Under the pieces are notes generated by a model. The model saw only the letters and a program-made list of their open reading frames with translations, made no database searches and was not told the DNA's origin. DNA of 64,000 nucleotides from Amarobacter sp964507025 (GTDB lineage: Bacteria; Chloroflexota; Dehalococcoidia; Tepidiformales; Tepidiformaceae): NCBI GenBank assembly GCA_964507025.1, contig CAZDOK010000006.1:124001-188000 (forward strand), given 5' to 3'. A program made the position numbers and the translations under genes. This document shows, one piece after another, positions 17,464-27,238 of the stretch (the first letter of the stretch is position 1; every line of letters begins with the position of its first letter).

Positions 17464-20400
17464 GTGACGTCCGTGGAACCCATTCCCGCCGGCGAGGGCC
17501 AGAGCTTTCGCCCCGATAGATCCCCAGCCTTCCTCGATGCCGTGCTCGATCTCGCCTCTGATGCGGTGATCACCGTGGACCAGGGCGGCCGGATTATCCA
17601 CACCAACCGTGCCCTCTCTGAGATGTTTGGGTATCAGCCTGGAGCGCTCATCGGTAAGCCTCTCGACGTGCTCATCCCGGCGCAGTCGCGCGGCAGCCAC
17701 CGCCGATTCGTTGCCGGGTTTATCGCCTCGGGCGCCGCCGACACGAGGATGGATGCCAGGCCAGAGATCCTCGGTCTCCGGAGCGATGGGACCCTCTTCC
17801 CCGCGGAAGCATCGATAGCCCGCGTCGGTACAGGCGGCGCTCCCGTGTTCACCGCCGTGATCCGTGACCTTTCGGCGTTGCGCCACGCGGAACAGGCCCG
17901 CGACAGGCAGGAGACGCTCTTTCGGTATGTGCTCGACGGGTCGCCTGACCTGATCGCTCTGGTGGATACATCCGGGCGGATCCTGAACGCCAACATCGCT
18001 CACGAGAAGCTGCTCGGCTATCCCCTCTCGGCGGTCGTTGGTGGGGCAGCCCTCACCTTCGTCCACCAGGAGGACCATGGGTTTGCGACCGACTGGTTCG
18101 TGGGTCAACGCTCGGGTAACGCCGAGCACCGGCAGGTGCTCCGGCTCATGTCGGCGGCCGGGGCTGTCCGCTGGTTCGAAGTGCATGTCACGCCTGTTCC
18201 AGCAACCGCCGCGGGGGAGCAGGCGGTACTGCTGGTTTCCCACGATGTGTCCGACCGGGTGGAGGCAGAAGCGTACTTGCTGGAACGCGAAGAGCTGTTC
18301 CGGGCAACGTTCGAGCAGGCGGCGGTGGGGATGGCTCACGTCGCGCTCGATGGCTCGTGGATGCGCGTGAATTCCCGCCTTTGTGACATCACGGGCTACA
18401 CGCGGACCGAGATCCTGGGGATGGATTTCGGCGGGCTCACCCATCCCGATGACCTGGAATCCGACATCCGGGCACTGGCCGAATTCGTGGCCGGCGAGCG
18501 CCAGACGTACACAGCGGAGAAGCGGTACCTTCGGAAGGACGGCACCGTCATCTGGGTACAGGTCACGGTCTCTCTGCGACGGTCGGAGGCCGGCGACCCC
18601 CTCCACCTCGTGCTCGTGGTCCAGGATATTAGCGACCGCAAGGCTACGGAGGCGGCCGCTGTGGAGGCCAGGGCCGCGATGGCGACCTCGCTCGCCCTCC
18701 TCCAGGCCACGCTCGATGGGCTGGCGGCGCATGTTGCCGTGGTCGATGCGGAAGGCACGATCGTGCAGGTCAACCGCACCTGGAGGGAATTCGGTCTTAG
18801 CGCCGGCGAACCGTGGGCTTCGGCTGGTATTGGCGACAGCTTTCTTGAATTGTGCAACGAGCATGCCCGGGCGGCGCTGCTCGATGTACTGTCGGGCGCG
18901 CGGCCCGACCTTCGGACCGAGGTCCCAGTCCAGACCCCCGAGGGTCAGCGCTGGTTTGTCATGAACGCGGCCGCCGTGAGGGGGCTCGATCGCCCGCTCT
19001 GTGTTGTGGCGTACGAAGAAGTCACCGAGCTCAAGCGTGCCCACGATGACCTTGAGCGGTCGGCGGCGGCGCTCGCCGTTTCGCTCAGTGCCATCGCCGT
19101 CACCGATATTGATGGGCGGCTCACGTACGTCAACCGGGCGTTCGCACGCATGTGGGAGCTCGCGTCGGAACAGCCAGCGCTGGGACGACCGATCGAGGAT
19201 TTCTGGGCGGAACCCGAGCGTATCGCGACGGTCATTCGCTCGCTCGGCGCGGACCGGGCGTGGTCCGGGGAGTTGCAGGCGATCCGTCGTGGCGGCGAGC
19301 CGTTCGTCGTCCAGGTTTCTGCCAGCCGGGTGACCGATGACGCTGGCGACCCTACCGGCGTGATGCTTTCGTGCATCGATGTTTCCGACCGCACGCTGGC
19401 GGAAGATGAGCTGCGGCGCAGCCAGGCCAGCCTGAGCCGGGCACAGGAAGTCGCAGGCATCGGCAACTGGGACTGGGACATTCAGACGAACGCGCTCTGG
19501 TGGTCCGACCAGATCTACCGCATCTTCGGCCTCGAGCCGCAGGAATTCGAGGCAACATACCCGGCGTTCCTGGATCGGGTGCACCCGGAGGATCGTCACC
19601 TGGTTGAGGAAGCCGTCTCGCGGGCGCTCGGCGGCGAGCGTTACTCCATTGACCATCGTGTGGTGCGCGCCGACGACGGGACCACACGCGTCGTGCATGA
19701 GCTCGGGGAGGTCATCTTCTCCGAGGACGGCAGGCCGTTACACATGATCGGCACGGTCCAGGATGTCACCGAAGCTCGCGCGATGCAGAACCAACTGCGC
19801 CAGCAACGCGACCTTCTCTCGGCGGTGGTGCGGGCAGCACCGGTGATCATCCTGGCAACGGACCGAAACGGAGTCTTCACACTGTCTGACGGCAAGGCCC
19901 TTGCCAGGGTGGGTCTCCAGCCGGGCGAGGTGGTTGGCCGGTCCGCGTTCGACTTTTTCGGCGACGTTGAGGGTCGCGCGGATGCCATCCGCCGCGCCCT
20001 CGCAGGTGAGTCGACCAGCCTCCAGATCACGAACGGGACGCTCGTCTTCGATGCCTTCTACGGGCCATTGTTCGGGCCAGAGGGCGAAATCGAGGGCGTG
20101 GTCGGCGTTGCCGTCGACATCACCGAGCGTGAAGCCCTTCGCGAACAGCTCAACCAGGCGCAAAAAATGGAAGCCATCGGGCGTTTGGCCGGTGGGGTCG
20201 CCCACGACTTCAACAATCTGCTCACCGTGATCCTGACCTACTCATCGCTTGCCCAGGAGTCGCTGGCCCCGGCATCGCCCATCCGGCAGGACATCGAGGA
20301 GGTCGTGAAAGCCGGGCGGCGCGCGTCTCAGCTGACACAGCAGTTGCTCGCCTTTGCCCGCAAGCAGGTGGTCCAGGTCCAGACCATCGACCTTAATCAT

Positions 20401-21297
20401 GCGTTGACGGAAGTGAATCGGATGTTGCGCCCGCTCCTCGGGAGTGATGTCCAGTTCGAGATGATCCGGGATGAGGCCGCCAGCGGGATCACGATGGACC
20501 CCGTGCAGTTCGAGCAGGTGGTGCTGAACCTTGTGTTGAATGCTCGCGACGCCACGCCCCCCGGCGGAACGATAACGATGCGGTCTGTGGCGATCGACCT
20601 TTCGGCTCCGGCAGCCGCGAAGGCGCGAGGGGTGGCGCCGGGCAGGTATTGCGGCATCCAGGTCTCCGATACAGGCGTCGGCATGGATGAGCAGACGTTG
20701 CAGCGGGCGTTTGAGCCGTTCTTCACCACGAAGGGCGTCGGGAAGGGCACCGGCCTCGGCCTGGCGACATGCTACGGCATTGCCCAGCAGGCTTCGGGAG
20801 CGATCTGGGCCGAGAGCGTTCCCGGCGCGGGAACCACGTTTACGTTCGTCGCGCCCGCTGTACTGGAATCCGCAGTGACCGTTGAGCAAGACGAGGACAC
20901 GCGGATTACGCCCATGACGGGTTCGGTGCTCCTGGTTGAAGATGAACCGCAGTTGTTGCTGCTGACTCAGCGCGTGCTCGAGTCGGCCGGGATGCAGGTG
21001 GTGACGGCCAGCGATGGCCTGACGGCGCTACAGGCTGCGGCGGAAACGCTCGACAGCATTGAGGTCCTCGTGACCGATATCGTGATGCCTCGCATGAGCG
21101 GTGTAGAGCTCGCGCGCGAACTGCTGGCGCGCAAGCCAGAGCTCAAGGTGCTGTACGTGTCCGGTTACGCGAGCGAGCTACCCTTCCCTGCAGGAGGCGC
21201 TGGAACATCGATCAGCTTCATCTCCAAGCCGTTCACGCCAGCGCAGATCCTCGACGCCGTGCGCCGGCTGCTTGCCGTTGAAGCCCAGGGCGCGTGA
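17464..21297 (+). CDS. Hybrid histidine kinase with seven PAS domains and a C-terminal receiver
   Basis: 1277 residues with no membrane helix. Seven PAS/PAC units follow each other (about 20-140, 145-270, 275-400, 410-530, 535-660, 665-785, 790-905). Next come HisKA with the acceptor His in GGVAHDFNNLL (about 915), an HATPase with DTGVGMDEQ and the G2 loop KGTGLGLATCYG, and a receiver (about 1155-1275) with acceptor Asp in LVTDIVMPRMSG and Lys in SKPFT. The GTG start at 17464 is the first credible one. No output regulator is adjacent, so phosphate may pass to a distant protein. The 254 bp upstream hold no gene; TACACT at 17338 could be a -10 element. Confidence 0.93.
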   Translation: MTSVEPIPAGEGQSFRPDRSPAFLDAVLDLASDAVITVDQGGRIIHTNRALSEMFGYQPGALIGKPLDVLIPAQSRGSHRRFVAGFIASGAADTRMDARPEILGLRSDGTLFPAEASIARVGTGGAPVFTAVIRDLSALRHAEQARDRQETLFRYVLDGSPDLIALVDTSGRILNANIAHEKLLGYPLSAVVGGAALTFVHQEDHGFATDWFVGQRSGNAEHRQVLRLMSAAGAVRWFEVHVTPVPATAAGEQAVLLVSHDVSDRVEAEAYLLEREELFRATFEQAAVGMAHVALDGSWMRVNSRLCDITGYTRTEILGMDFGGLTHPDDLESDIRALAEFVAGERQTYTAEKRYLRKDGTVIWVQVTVSLRRSEAGDPLHLVLVVQDISDRKATEAAAVEARAAMATSLALLQATLDGLAAHVAVVDAEGTIVQVNRTWREFGLSAGEPWASAGIGDSFLELCNEHARAALLDVLSGARPDLRTEVPVQTPEGQRWFVMNAAAVRGLDRPLCVVAYEEVTELKRAHDDLERSAAALAVSLSAIAVTDIDGRLTYVNRAFARMWELASEQPALGRPIEDFWAEPERIATVIRSLGADRAWSGELQAIRRGGEPFVVQVSASRVTDDAGDPTGVMLSCIDVSDRTLAEDELRRSQASLSRAQEVAGIGNWDWDIQTNALWWSDQIYRIFGLEPQEFEATYPAFLDRVHPEDRHLVEEAVSRALGGERYSIDHRVVRADDGTTRVVHELGEVIFSEDGRPLHMIGTVQDVTEARAMQNQLRQQRDLLSAVVRAAPVIILATDRNGVFTLSDGKALARVGLQPGEVVGRSAFDFFGDVEGRADAIRRALAGESTSLQITNGTLVFDAFYGPLFGPEGEIEGVVGVAVDITEREALREQLNQAQKMEAIGRLAGGVAHDFNNLLTVILTYSSLAQESLAPASPIRQDIEEVVKAGRRASQLTQQLLAFARKQVVQVQTIDLNHALTEVNRMLRPLLGSDVQFEMIRDEAASGITMDPVQFEQVVLNLVLNARDATPPGGTITMRSVAIDLSAPAAAKARGVAPGRYCGIQVSDTGVGMDEQTLQRAFEPFFTTKGVGKGTGLGLATCYGIAQQASGAIWAESVPGAGTTFTFVAPAVLESAVTVEQDEDTRITPMTGSVLLVEDEPQLLLLTQRVLESAGMQVVTASDGLTALQAAAETLDSIEVLVTDIVMPRMSGVELARELLARKPELKVLYVSGYASELPFPAGGAGTSISFISKPFTPAQILDAVRRLLAVEAQGA

Positions 21298-21342
21298 GCA
21301 GTTGGCTTGGACAGCGGGGCCCGGCTGGTATTCAATCCGCGC

Positions 21343-22008
21343 ATGACTGACGACCCCGGGCTGTTCGCAACCATCTACACAACTCGCGCACTGCGCCGCT
21401 TCAAGCCAGACCCGGTGCCCGATGATGTGCTGTTCCAGCTATTCGACGCGGCCATCCGCGCTTCGTCGGGCCAGAACGCGCAGGACTGGCGCTGGATCAT
21501 CATTCGCGACGCGTCCATCAAGCGGCAGTTGAGGGAGTGGGCGCTCGAGGGATGGGCGCGCTATTCAGCCCGCTATGGCTCCGAGGAGGACATCGCCGCC
21601 CTTCCGCGCAACCAGCGGCTTTCGCTCCTGAGTGTCCGTGATCTTGCCCACAACCTCGATTCGGTGCCGGTGATCGTCGCCGTGCTGGGAATGCGCGGTC
21701 GCCATTCCACGCCCGGCGGAAGCACGTTCCCGGCGGTACAGAACTTCCAGCTTGCCGCCCGGGCGCTCGGTCTCGGCAGCTCGATATTCAACCTGCCCAT
21801 GCGCGACCAGCTCTACGAGATGCTGGGGATCCCGGAGAACAACCAGCTGTACTGCCTCATCCCGCTGGGCTACCCCACCGACCGGCAGGGTCCCGTCAAC
21901 CGGAAGCCGGTGAAGAGCGTGGTGTTCGAGGAGACATTTGGCACGCCATGGCCCTTCGCCGAGCAGCAGCCTGAGCGGGGCTGGGAGGACCGCTGGGCGG
22001 GCCAGTAG
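21343..22008 (+). CDS. Nitroreductase-family flavin oxidoreductase
   Basis: 221 residues from ATG 21343 (a longer frame begins at TTG 21307). The N-terminal YTTRALRRFKPDPVPDDVL and AAIRASSGQNAQDWRW stretches are the FMN-binding signatures of the nitroreductase fold, and RALGLGSSI is the usual later helix. Members reduce nitro groups, quinones or enones, or act in cofactor synthesis; in F420-producing bacteria some relatives belong to F420 chemistry, but nothing here shows that. Start choice is moderate because no strong ribosome site is visible. Confidence 0.82.
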   Translation: MTDDPGLFATIYTTRALRRFKPDPVPDDVLFQLFDAAIRASSGQNAQDWRWIIIRDASIKRQLREWALEGWARYSARYGSEEDIAALPRNQRLSLLSVRDLAHNLDSVPVIVAVLGMRGRHSTPGGSTFPAVQNFQLAARALGLGSSIFNLPMRDQLYEMLGIPENNQLYCLIPLGYPTDRQGPVNRKPVKSVVFEETFGTPWPFAEQQPERGWEDRWAGQ

Positions 22009-22117
22009 ACACATCCAGGCGCGCCCCCGGGCGCCGGACCAACCGTTCCTCAAAGCGGGTACCACCCGATCCTGTAATCACGGGCTCGACAAAGCGAAGC
22101 TTTCCACAGTTCCGTTC

Positions 22118-22127
22118 GGGTTAACCC
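22118..22127. promoter_or_regulatory. Short palindrome GGGTTAACCC upstream of the sugar ABC operon
   Basis: A perfect 10-bp palindrome lies 19 bp before the ATG of the binding-protein gene, close to its ribosome site. It could be an operator half or a chance match. Confidence 0.2.
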
Positions 22128-22145
22128 CCGGGAAAGGCGTGCGAA

Positions 22146-23426
22146 ATGAGTCCGTGGTTACGGTGGGTGCTGCTCGCAGCGGCGCTCGTCCTTCCAGCTG
22201 TAGGTGTCGCCTGTGGAGATGACGACGACGAGGGCGCGGGAGAGGAACTCTCCGGCGAACTCGAAATCTTCTCCTGGTGGACAACTGGCGGAGAAGCGGC
22301 CGGCCTGCAAGCGCTCTTCGACCTCTACCCGAACCAGTGTTCCCCCAACGTCACCATCGTCAACGCAACAGTCGCCGGGGGGGCCGGATTCAATGCCCGC
22401 CAGGTGCTGACCACGCGAATGCTGGGAGGCGATCCTCCTGGCTCATTCCAGGTTCACATGGGCCACGAGCTTACCGACACGTGGGTAACCACCGGCTACA
22501 TGGAGTCGCTCAAGGACCTCTATGACGACCAGGACTGGGAGGACGTCTTCCCGAAAGGCGTGCTCGACATCGTTTCGCATGAGGGCGAACCGTACTCCGT
22601 CCCCGTGAACATCCACCGGGCGAACGTGCTCTGGTACAACAAGGCGGTGTTCGAAGCCAACAACCTCCAACCGCCGAAGACCTTCGACGAGTTCTTCACC
22701 GTCGCCGAGGCGCTCAAGGCCAAGGGCATCACTCCGCTGGCGCTCGGCGACAACGGTGTGTGGGCCTCGGTGCACCTGATGGAGACCGTCCTGATTGGCA
22801 CCCTGGGGGCCGAGGACTACAACGGTCTCTGGACCGGCGAGACGGACTGGAATGGTCCTGAAGTCAAAGCCGCTCTGGAGAACTTCAACAAGATGCTGGA
22901 CTACGTGAACTCGGACCACACCTCGCTCTCGTGGGACCAGGCGAACGACCTCGTGATCAGCGGCAAGGCCGCCATGACGGTCATGGGCGACTGGGTGGAT
23001 GCGGACAACAACGCAAAGGGCTTCAAGGACTCGGGGTGGGCCCCCGCACCCGGGACGTCAGGTATGTTCGACGCTCTTTCCGATACATTTGGCCTGCCCA
23101 AGGACGCGCCGAATCCCAAGGCAGTTGAATGCTGGCTGAAGGTCGTCGGCAGCAAGGAAGGCCAAGAAGCCTTCAACACCCTCAAGGGTTCGATTTGCGC
23201 CCGCGACGACTGCGACGCCTCGAAGTTCGACGCTTACCTCCAGTCGGCCATGGAGGACTGGAAGAAGGACACGATTGTGCCGAGCCTCGCGCATGGTGCC
23301 GCGGCCTCCCAGGGCTGGGTAGAGGAGATCAACGACGCGGCAACAGTCTTCATCACCGACCGGAACGTCGGTTCGTTCCAGTCCCGACTGGCTGACGCCT
23401 GCAAGAACGCGGACGTCTGCAAGTAG
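22146..23426 (+). CDS. Sugar ABC transporter substrate-binding lipoprotein (glucose/mannose type likely)
   Basis: 426 residues. The signal peptide ends in a lipobox, VGVAC (Cys 23), followed by an acidic GDDDDEG linker, so it is a membrane-anchored binding protein. LEIFSWWTTGGEAAGLQAL, AGGAGFNARQVL and FQVHMGHEL match the CUT1 binding proteins that serve glucose, galactose or mannose in Thermus and Pseudomonas. It is the first gene of a four-gene importer (two permeases and ATPase follow). GGGAAAGG sits nine bases before ATG 22146. Sugar identity is inferred from motif resemblance. Confidence 0.88.
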   Translation: MSPWLRWVLLAAALVLPAVGVACGDDDDEGAGEELSGELEIFSWWTTGGEAAGLQALFDLYPNQCSPNVTIVNATVAGGAGFNARQVLTTRMLGGDPPGSFQVHMGHELTDTWVTTGYMESLKDLYDDQDWEDVFPKGVLDIVSHEGEPYSVPVNIHRANVLWYNKAVFEANNLQPPKTFDEFFTVAEALKAKGITPLALGDNGVWASVHLMETVLIGTLGAEDYNGLWTGETDWNGPEVKAALENFNKMLDYVNSDHTSLSWDQANDLVISGKAAMTVMGDWVDADNNAKGFKDSGWAPAPGTSGMFDALSDTFGLPKDAPNPKAVECWLKVVGSKEGQEAFNTLKGSICARDDCDASKFDAYLQSAMEDWKKDTIVPSLAHGAAASQGWVEEINDAATVFITDRNVGSFQSRLADACKNADVCK

Positions 23427-23449
23427 CTGGCTCAACCGAGGCAGGTGAC

Positions 23450-24490
23450 ATGATGAACGAGGTATCGGTGGAATCCAGCGATTCGCTGGTATCTCGTCGT
23501 TCCCCCCTGCGGCGAGCCTGGCGGCGGGCCACCAATGAGCGTGTGGTGGCCCTCGTCTTCATCCTCCCATCGGTCGTGGCCGTCATGGTGTTCGTCTACG
23601 GGTTCATCGGCTGGAGCGCCGTGGTCTCTATGAGCGCGTGGGACTCCGTGCGGCCCGACTACACGTTTGTGGGCCTGGACAACTTTCGAGAGCTCTTCGG
23701 CCACTTTCGCTTCCAGATCGATATTCGGAACACCGTGGTCTTCACGGTGTTCTTCATTGGGTCCTGCCTGGGCATCGGGTTCGTCCTGGCGGCCCTTGTG
23801 GATCGGCACATCAGAGGCGAAGGGCTTTTCCGGAGCATCTACCTCTTCCCGATGGCGGTGTCGTTTGTGGTCACCGGGGTCGCGTGGCGCTGGCTGCTGG
23901 CTCCGCGGGCCGGCGTGAACCTCCTCGCCGAGAAGGCGGGCCTGGAGTCGCTGAAGTACGAGTGGTACACGGACCCCACCGTCGCATACATCCACCCGAC
24001 CTCACGGCTGGGGGAGTTCCTCGATGCCGTTGGCCTCGGTTTCATGGCCGACCCGAACTTCGGCATTCCCCTGGCGATGTTCTCGCTCGTGATCGCGGCA
24101 ACCTGGCAGGCCTCGGGGTTTGTAATGGTGCTGTACCTCGCCGGGCTGCGCGCCATCCCGGATGAGATGAAGGAGGCAGCCCGGGTGGACGGGGCAAGCG
24201 AACTGCAGGTCCTCCGGCATATCTCGTTGCCGCTCCTCCGGCCAGTGACCCTGAGCGCGATGATCATCCTCGGGCACCAATCTCTCAAGATTTTCGACCT
24301 CGTGATTTCGATGACCCAGCGCGGGCCCGGTTTCGCGACCGACGTCCCTGCCCTGTTTATGTTCGAGACCACCTTCCAGGGCAATCATTTCGCCCGTGGA
24401 GCGGCAATCTCGATTGTGATGCTGGCGAGCGTTAGCCTGCTCGTTGTGCCGTACCTGGCATGGAGTCTGCGAAGGGAGGCCAGGGTTTGA
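23450..24490 (+). CDS. Sugar ABC transporter permease, MalF-like
   Basis: 346 residues with six or more membrane helices. The ATPase-docking EAA loop is present as EMKEAARVDGASELQVLRHISLP (about 240-262). The cytoplasmic N-terminus of about 40 residues is basic. ATG 23450 (or 23453) follows GAGGCAGG. It overlaps the next permease gene by 4 bases. It should pair with the MalG-like subunit to form the translocation channel. Confidence 0.9.
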   Translation: MMNEVSVESSDSLVSRRSPLRRAWRRATNERVVALVFILPSVVAVMVFVYGFIGWSAVVSMSAWDSVRPDYTFVGLDNFRELFGHFRFQIDIRNTVVFTVFFIGSCLGIGFVLAALVDRHIRGEGLFRSIYLFPMAVSFVVTGVAWRWLLAPRAGVNLLAEKAGLESLKYEWYTDPTVAYIHPTSRLGEFLDAVGLGFMADPNFGIPLAMFSLVIAATWQASGFVMVLYLAGLRAIPDEMKEAARVDGASELQVLRHISLPLLRPVTLSAMIILGHQSLKIFDLVISMTQRGPGFATDVPALFMFETTFQGNHFARGAAISIVMLASVSLLVVPYLAWSLRREARV

Positions 24491-25341
24491 CCACCACGGC
24501 GGCCGCAAGTCCGCGCAGGTTCCGGGTCCGATGGTCGCGCATCGCCATCTACGCGGTTCTCGTGTTCTTCGCGCTGTTGTATCTGATGCCCGTCTACGTG
24601 CTGGTTGTGACCGGGCTGAAGAGCTTCCAGGAAGTCGGGCTCGAGCAGATGTGGGATCCGCCCTCCACGCTCCAGTTCGATTCGTTCCGGGATGCGTTCG
24701 AGGCACTGGACAGCAACCTTGCGAACAGCTTCCGAATGGTGATTCCGGCCACGCTCATCTCCTGTCTCCTCGGTTCAATCAATGGATACGTGCTGACCAA
24801 GTGGCGTTTTCCGGGGTCCGATGCCCTGTTCTTCTTCCTTCTCTTCGGCATGTTCATCCCGTATCAGAGCGTGCTTGTGCCCCTGGTCGAGACGCTGCAG
24901 CGCTTCCACCTCTACGGAAGCCTCTGGGGCCTGGTCGTAACCCACGTGATCTACGGGATACCCATCACCACGCTCATCTTTCGGAACTACTATGCCAATG
25001 TGCCGACTGAGCTGGTGGAGGCCGCGAAGATCGACGGAGCCTCGATCGTCGGTATCTACACCCGGATCATCTTCCCGCTCTCGCTGCCGGGGTTCGTGGT
25101 CGTGGCCATCTGGCAGTTCACCTCCATCTGGAACGACTTCTTGTTCGCCGCCACGGTCACAAGCAACCCCAACATCCAGCCGGTTACGGTCGCGCTCAAC
25201 AACCTTGCCGGGAGCTACATCGTTGAATGGAACGTGCAGATGGCCGGGGCGCTCATCGCCGCGCTGCCGACGCTCATCATCTACGTCGTGCTCGGCCGCT
25301 TCTTCATGCGGGGCCTGATGGCCGGGGCTCTGAAAGGGTAG
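24487..25341 (+). CDS. Sugar ABC transporter permease, MalG-like
   Basis: 284 residues, six predicted helices, with the EAA loop ELVEAAKIDGASIVGIYTRI (about 181-200). The start is set at TTG 24487, because AGGGAGG lies about eight bases ahead and TTGA overlaps the stop of the upstream permease. An ATG at 24460 is in frame but has no ribosome site and would overlap by 31 bp. The C-terminal RGLMAGALKG ending is common in CUT1 subunits. Confidence 0.9.
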   Translation: MTTTAAASPRRFRVRWSRIAIYAVLVFFALLYLMPVYVLVVTGLKSFQEVGLEQMWDPPSTLQFDSFRDAFEALDSNLANSFRMVIPATLISCLLGSINGYVLTKWRFPGSDALFFFLLFGMFIPYQSVLVPLVETLQRFHLYGSLWGLVVTHVIYGIPITTLIFRNYYANVPTELVEAAKIDGASIVGIYTRIIFPLSLPGFVVVAIWQFTSIWNDFLFAATVTSNPNIQPVTVALNNLAGSYIVEWNVQMAGALIAALPTLIIYVVLGRFFMRGLMAGALKG

Positions 25342-25350
25342 GCGTGTTCA

Positions 25351-26493
25351 ATGGCGAGGGTGTTCTTCGACCACGTGACCAAGAAGTTCGGCAACACCGT
25401 CGCCGTCGACGATCTGACGCTCGAGGTATACGACCGGGAGTTTCTCGTGCTCGTCGGGCCCTCCGGCTGTGGGAAGTCTACCGTGATTCGCCTGCTCGCC
25501 GGGCTGGAAAACGTGACCTCCGGCGACGTGTACCTGGACGATGTGCGGGTCAATGACCTGTCGGTTCGCGACCGCGATGTCGCCATGGTGTTCCAGTCCT
25601 ATGCGCTGTATCCACACATGTCGGTGTTCGACAACATGGCTTTCGGGCTGCGGATGCACGGGGCGCACCGGGACGAGATCCAGCGGCGGGTGTCGAATGC
25701 CGCTGAGGTGTTAGGAATCGCCGAGTTCTTGAAGCGCAAACCCGCGCAGCTGTCCGGTGGCCAACGCCAGCGCGTCGCCCTGGGGCGGGCCATCGTCCGC
25801 GAACCGAAGGTGTTCCTGTTCGATGAGCCGCTTTCGAACCTGGATGCGAAGCTTCGGGTGCAGACGAGAACCGAACTGAGCAAGCTCCACGAGCGCCTGG
25901 GGACGACATTCATCTATGTGACGCACGACCAGATAGAGGCCATGACCATGGCCACACGCCTGGCCGTCTTGAAGGATGGCATCCTCCAGCAGGTTGGCAC
26001 GCCGGAGGACGTCTATTTCCGGCCTGATAACGTGTTCGTTGCGGGGTTCATCGGCAGCCCCTCGATGAACTTCCTGCAGGGCCGGATAGCGGGTGGTGCT
26101 GAAGCAGTGAACATCGAGTTCGGCTGGTTTCGCGTCACACTACCGGCGGATCGCAGTCGGCGCCTCGCGGCCCATCTAGGCGAAAAAGTCACCTGCGGCA
26201 TTCGGCCCGAGGACCTCCACGACCGGGCATTCATTCGCTCCGAGGTCCGCGGTCAGCCGATCGATGGGGTCGTCGATGTGACCGAGATGATGGGAAACGA
26301 GCGCTTTCTGCACATCGTGGGCGGACAAGACCGGCTCCTTGCCCGGGTCGACTCGCGATCGGGGGCGCGGGCAGGGCAGCATGTGCAGGTCCTCCTGGAT
26401 GTCGACCGCCTCCATGTGTTCTCGGCCGACTCCGGCGTCGCCCTGGACAGGCTCGATGTGCCTGACGGCTCCCCGCGCGGTTCGGGAGAGTAG
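25351..26493 (+). CDS. Sugar ABC transporter ATP-binding protein, MalK/UgpC-like
   Basis: 380 residues. Walker A GPSGCGKST (about 37-45), Q-loop VFQSYALYPH, signature LSGGQRQRVALGRA, Walker B VFLFDEP and switch His in VTHDQIEAMTM are all intact. The C-terminal 130 residues form the TOBE/MalK regulatory domain. It sits 9 bp after the second permease and completes a working importer. Ends 13 bp before a convergent hypothetical gene. Confidence 0.93.
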   Translation: MARVFFDHVTKKFGNTVAVDDLTLEVYDREFLVLVGPSGCGKSTVIRLLAGLENVTSGDVYLDDVRVNDLSVRDRDVAMVFQSYALYPHMSVFDNMAFGLRMHGAHRDEIQRRVSNAAEVLGIAEFLKRKPAQLSGGQRQRVALGRAIVREPKVFLFDEPLSNLDAKLRVQTRTELSKLHERLGTTFIYVTHDQIEAMTMATRLAVLKDGILQQVGTPEDVYFRPDNVFVAGFIGSPSMNFLQGRIAGGAEAVNIEFGWFRVTLPADRSRRLAAHLGEKVTCGIRPEDLHDRAFIRSEVRGQPIDGVVDVTEMMGNERFLHIVGGQDRLLARVDSRSGARAGQHVQVLLDVDRLHVFSADSGVALDRLDVPDGSPRGSGE

Positions 26494-26506
26494 TAGCGAC
26501 CCAGGC

Positions 26507-27094
26507 CTAACGGTACCGCCTGACCGGTTTGTGGCTGACTACTGGGCCGTAGAGCGTCTTTCGCACCGGAATCGAGTTGCCGGGAGACACCGCCGGACCT
26601 CCGCGGCCCGTCTCCGCATCACTCACCGCCGCCAGCGGAGGCGTTCCCTTGCGGCGGTACGGCGCGACCTCCTGCAGTGTTCCGCAGGCCCAGCAGCGAA
26701 TGGTGAAGGGCGGTGCGCCCAGCTGGCCAAGTTCAGCGGTATTCCAGTTCCCTCTGACGATGCGCAGCGAACGCGCAATCGTCCGCCGGTCTGCCGGGCG
26801 CGCACCCTCGAGCTGCCACATCTTGAGGTCCGAAGACCACGTCCAGTCGAATGGGAACATCACGCCGAGGCGATAGCGGCGCAGGTGGGGCGCTGGAAGG
26901 TCGAGCAGGTCGGGGGCGCTCGCCTGTGACTCGACGACGTTGGTGGCCATGTTGTAGTTGATGTCGATCCAGGCCACGTCGGCCAGGACGGTCTCGCAGC
27001 CGTCCGCCCCACATGCGATTGCCCACCCGTCGGGGGTCACCCGGCAGATGATGGCCGGGCCACCTTCGTCGACCGGTATCTGTTCTGCCATCAT
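26507..27094 (-). CDS. Hypothetical protein with two cysteine pairs
   Basis: 195 residues, not recognised. Two Cys groups, CGADGC (about 27-32) and CWAC (about 135-138), could together bind a metal, and the middle is rich in aromatic residues (MFPFDWTWSSDLKMW). There is no signal peptide or membrane helix. Start was set at ATG 27094 because longer frames would overlap the divergent E1 alpha gene; no good ribosome site is visible. It shares a 172-bp divergent region with the dehydrogenase operon. Confidence 0.5.
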   Translation of the reverse strand: MMAEQIPVDEGGPAIICRVTPDGWAIACGADGCETVLADVAWIDINYNMATNVVESQASAPDLLDLPAPHLRRYRLGVMFPFDWTWSSDLKMWQLEGARPADRRTIARSLRIVRGNWNTAELGQLGAPPFTIRCWACGTLQEVAPYRRKGTPPLAAVSDAETGRGGPAVSPGNSIPVRKTLYGPVVSHKPVRRYR

Positions 27095-27203
27095 CAATGT
27101 TTTCGGAGCATTCCAGGAGAGTTGCGGGTGCAATTGCGGGTCGTGGAGGAAAGGAAGCGTTGCCAAACGGTGACGCCTGGCAGCCCGGCGATGGCGACCA
27201 CGC

Positions 27204-27238
27204 AGCCCGTCGCAGGGCGTGCTACGACGGGCTATGCT
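27204..27238 (+). promoter_or_regulatory. Inverted repeat overlapping a -10 element upstream of the dehydrogenase operon
   Basis: AGCCCGTCG (27204-27212) and CGACGGGCT (27225-27233) are perfect 9-bp complements with a 12-bp spacer, so the half-sites are 21 bp apart, two helix turns. The right half touches TATGCT (27233-27238), a -10 candidate 28 bases before the E1 alpha ATG. This is the layout of a repressor operator; the regulator is unknown. Confidence 0.45.

Noticed and set aside
17392..19698. A 768-residue open frame on the minus strand across the hybrid kinase gene
   Set aside because: It is the antisense shadow of the PAS domains, rich in Arg, His and Gly from G+C-rich codon bias, without any known domain or start signal.
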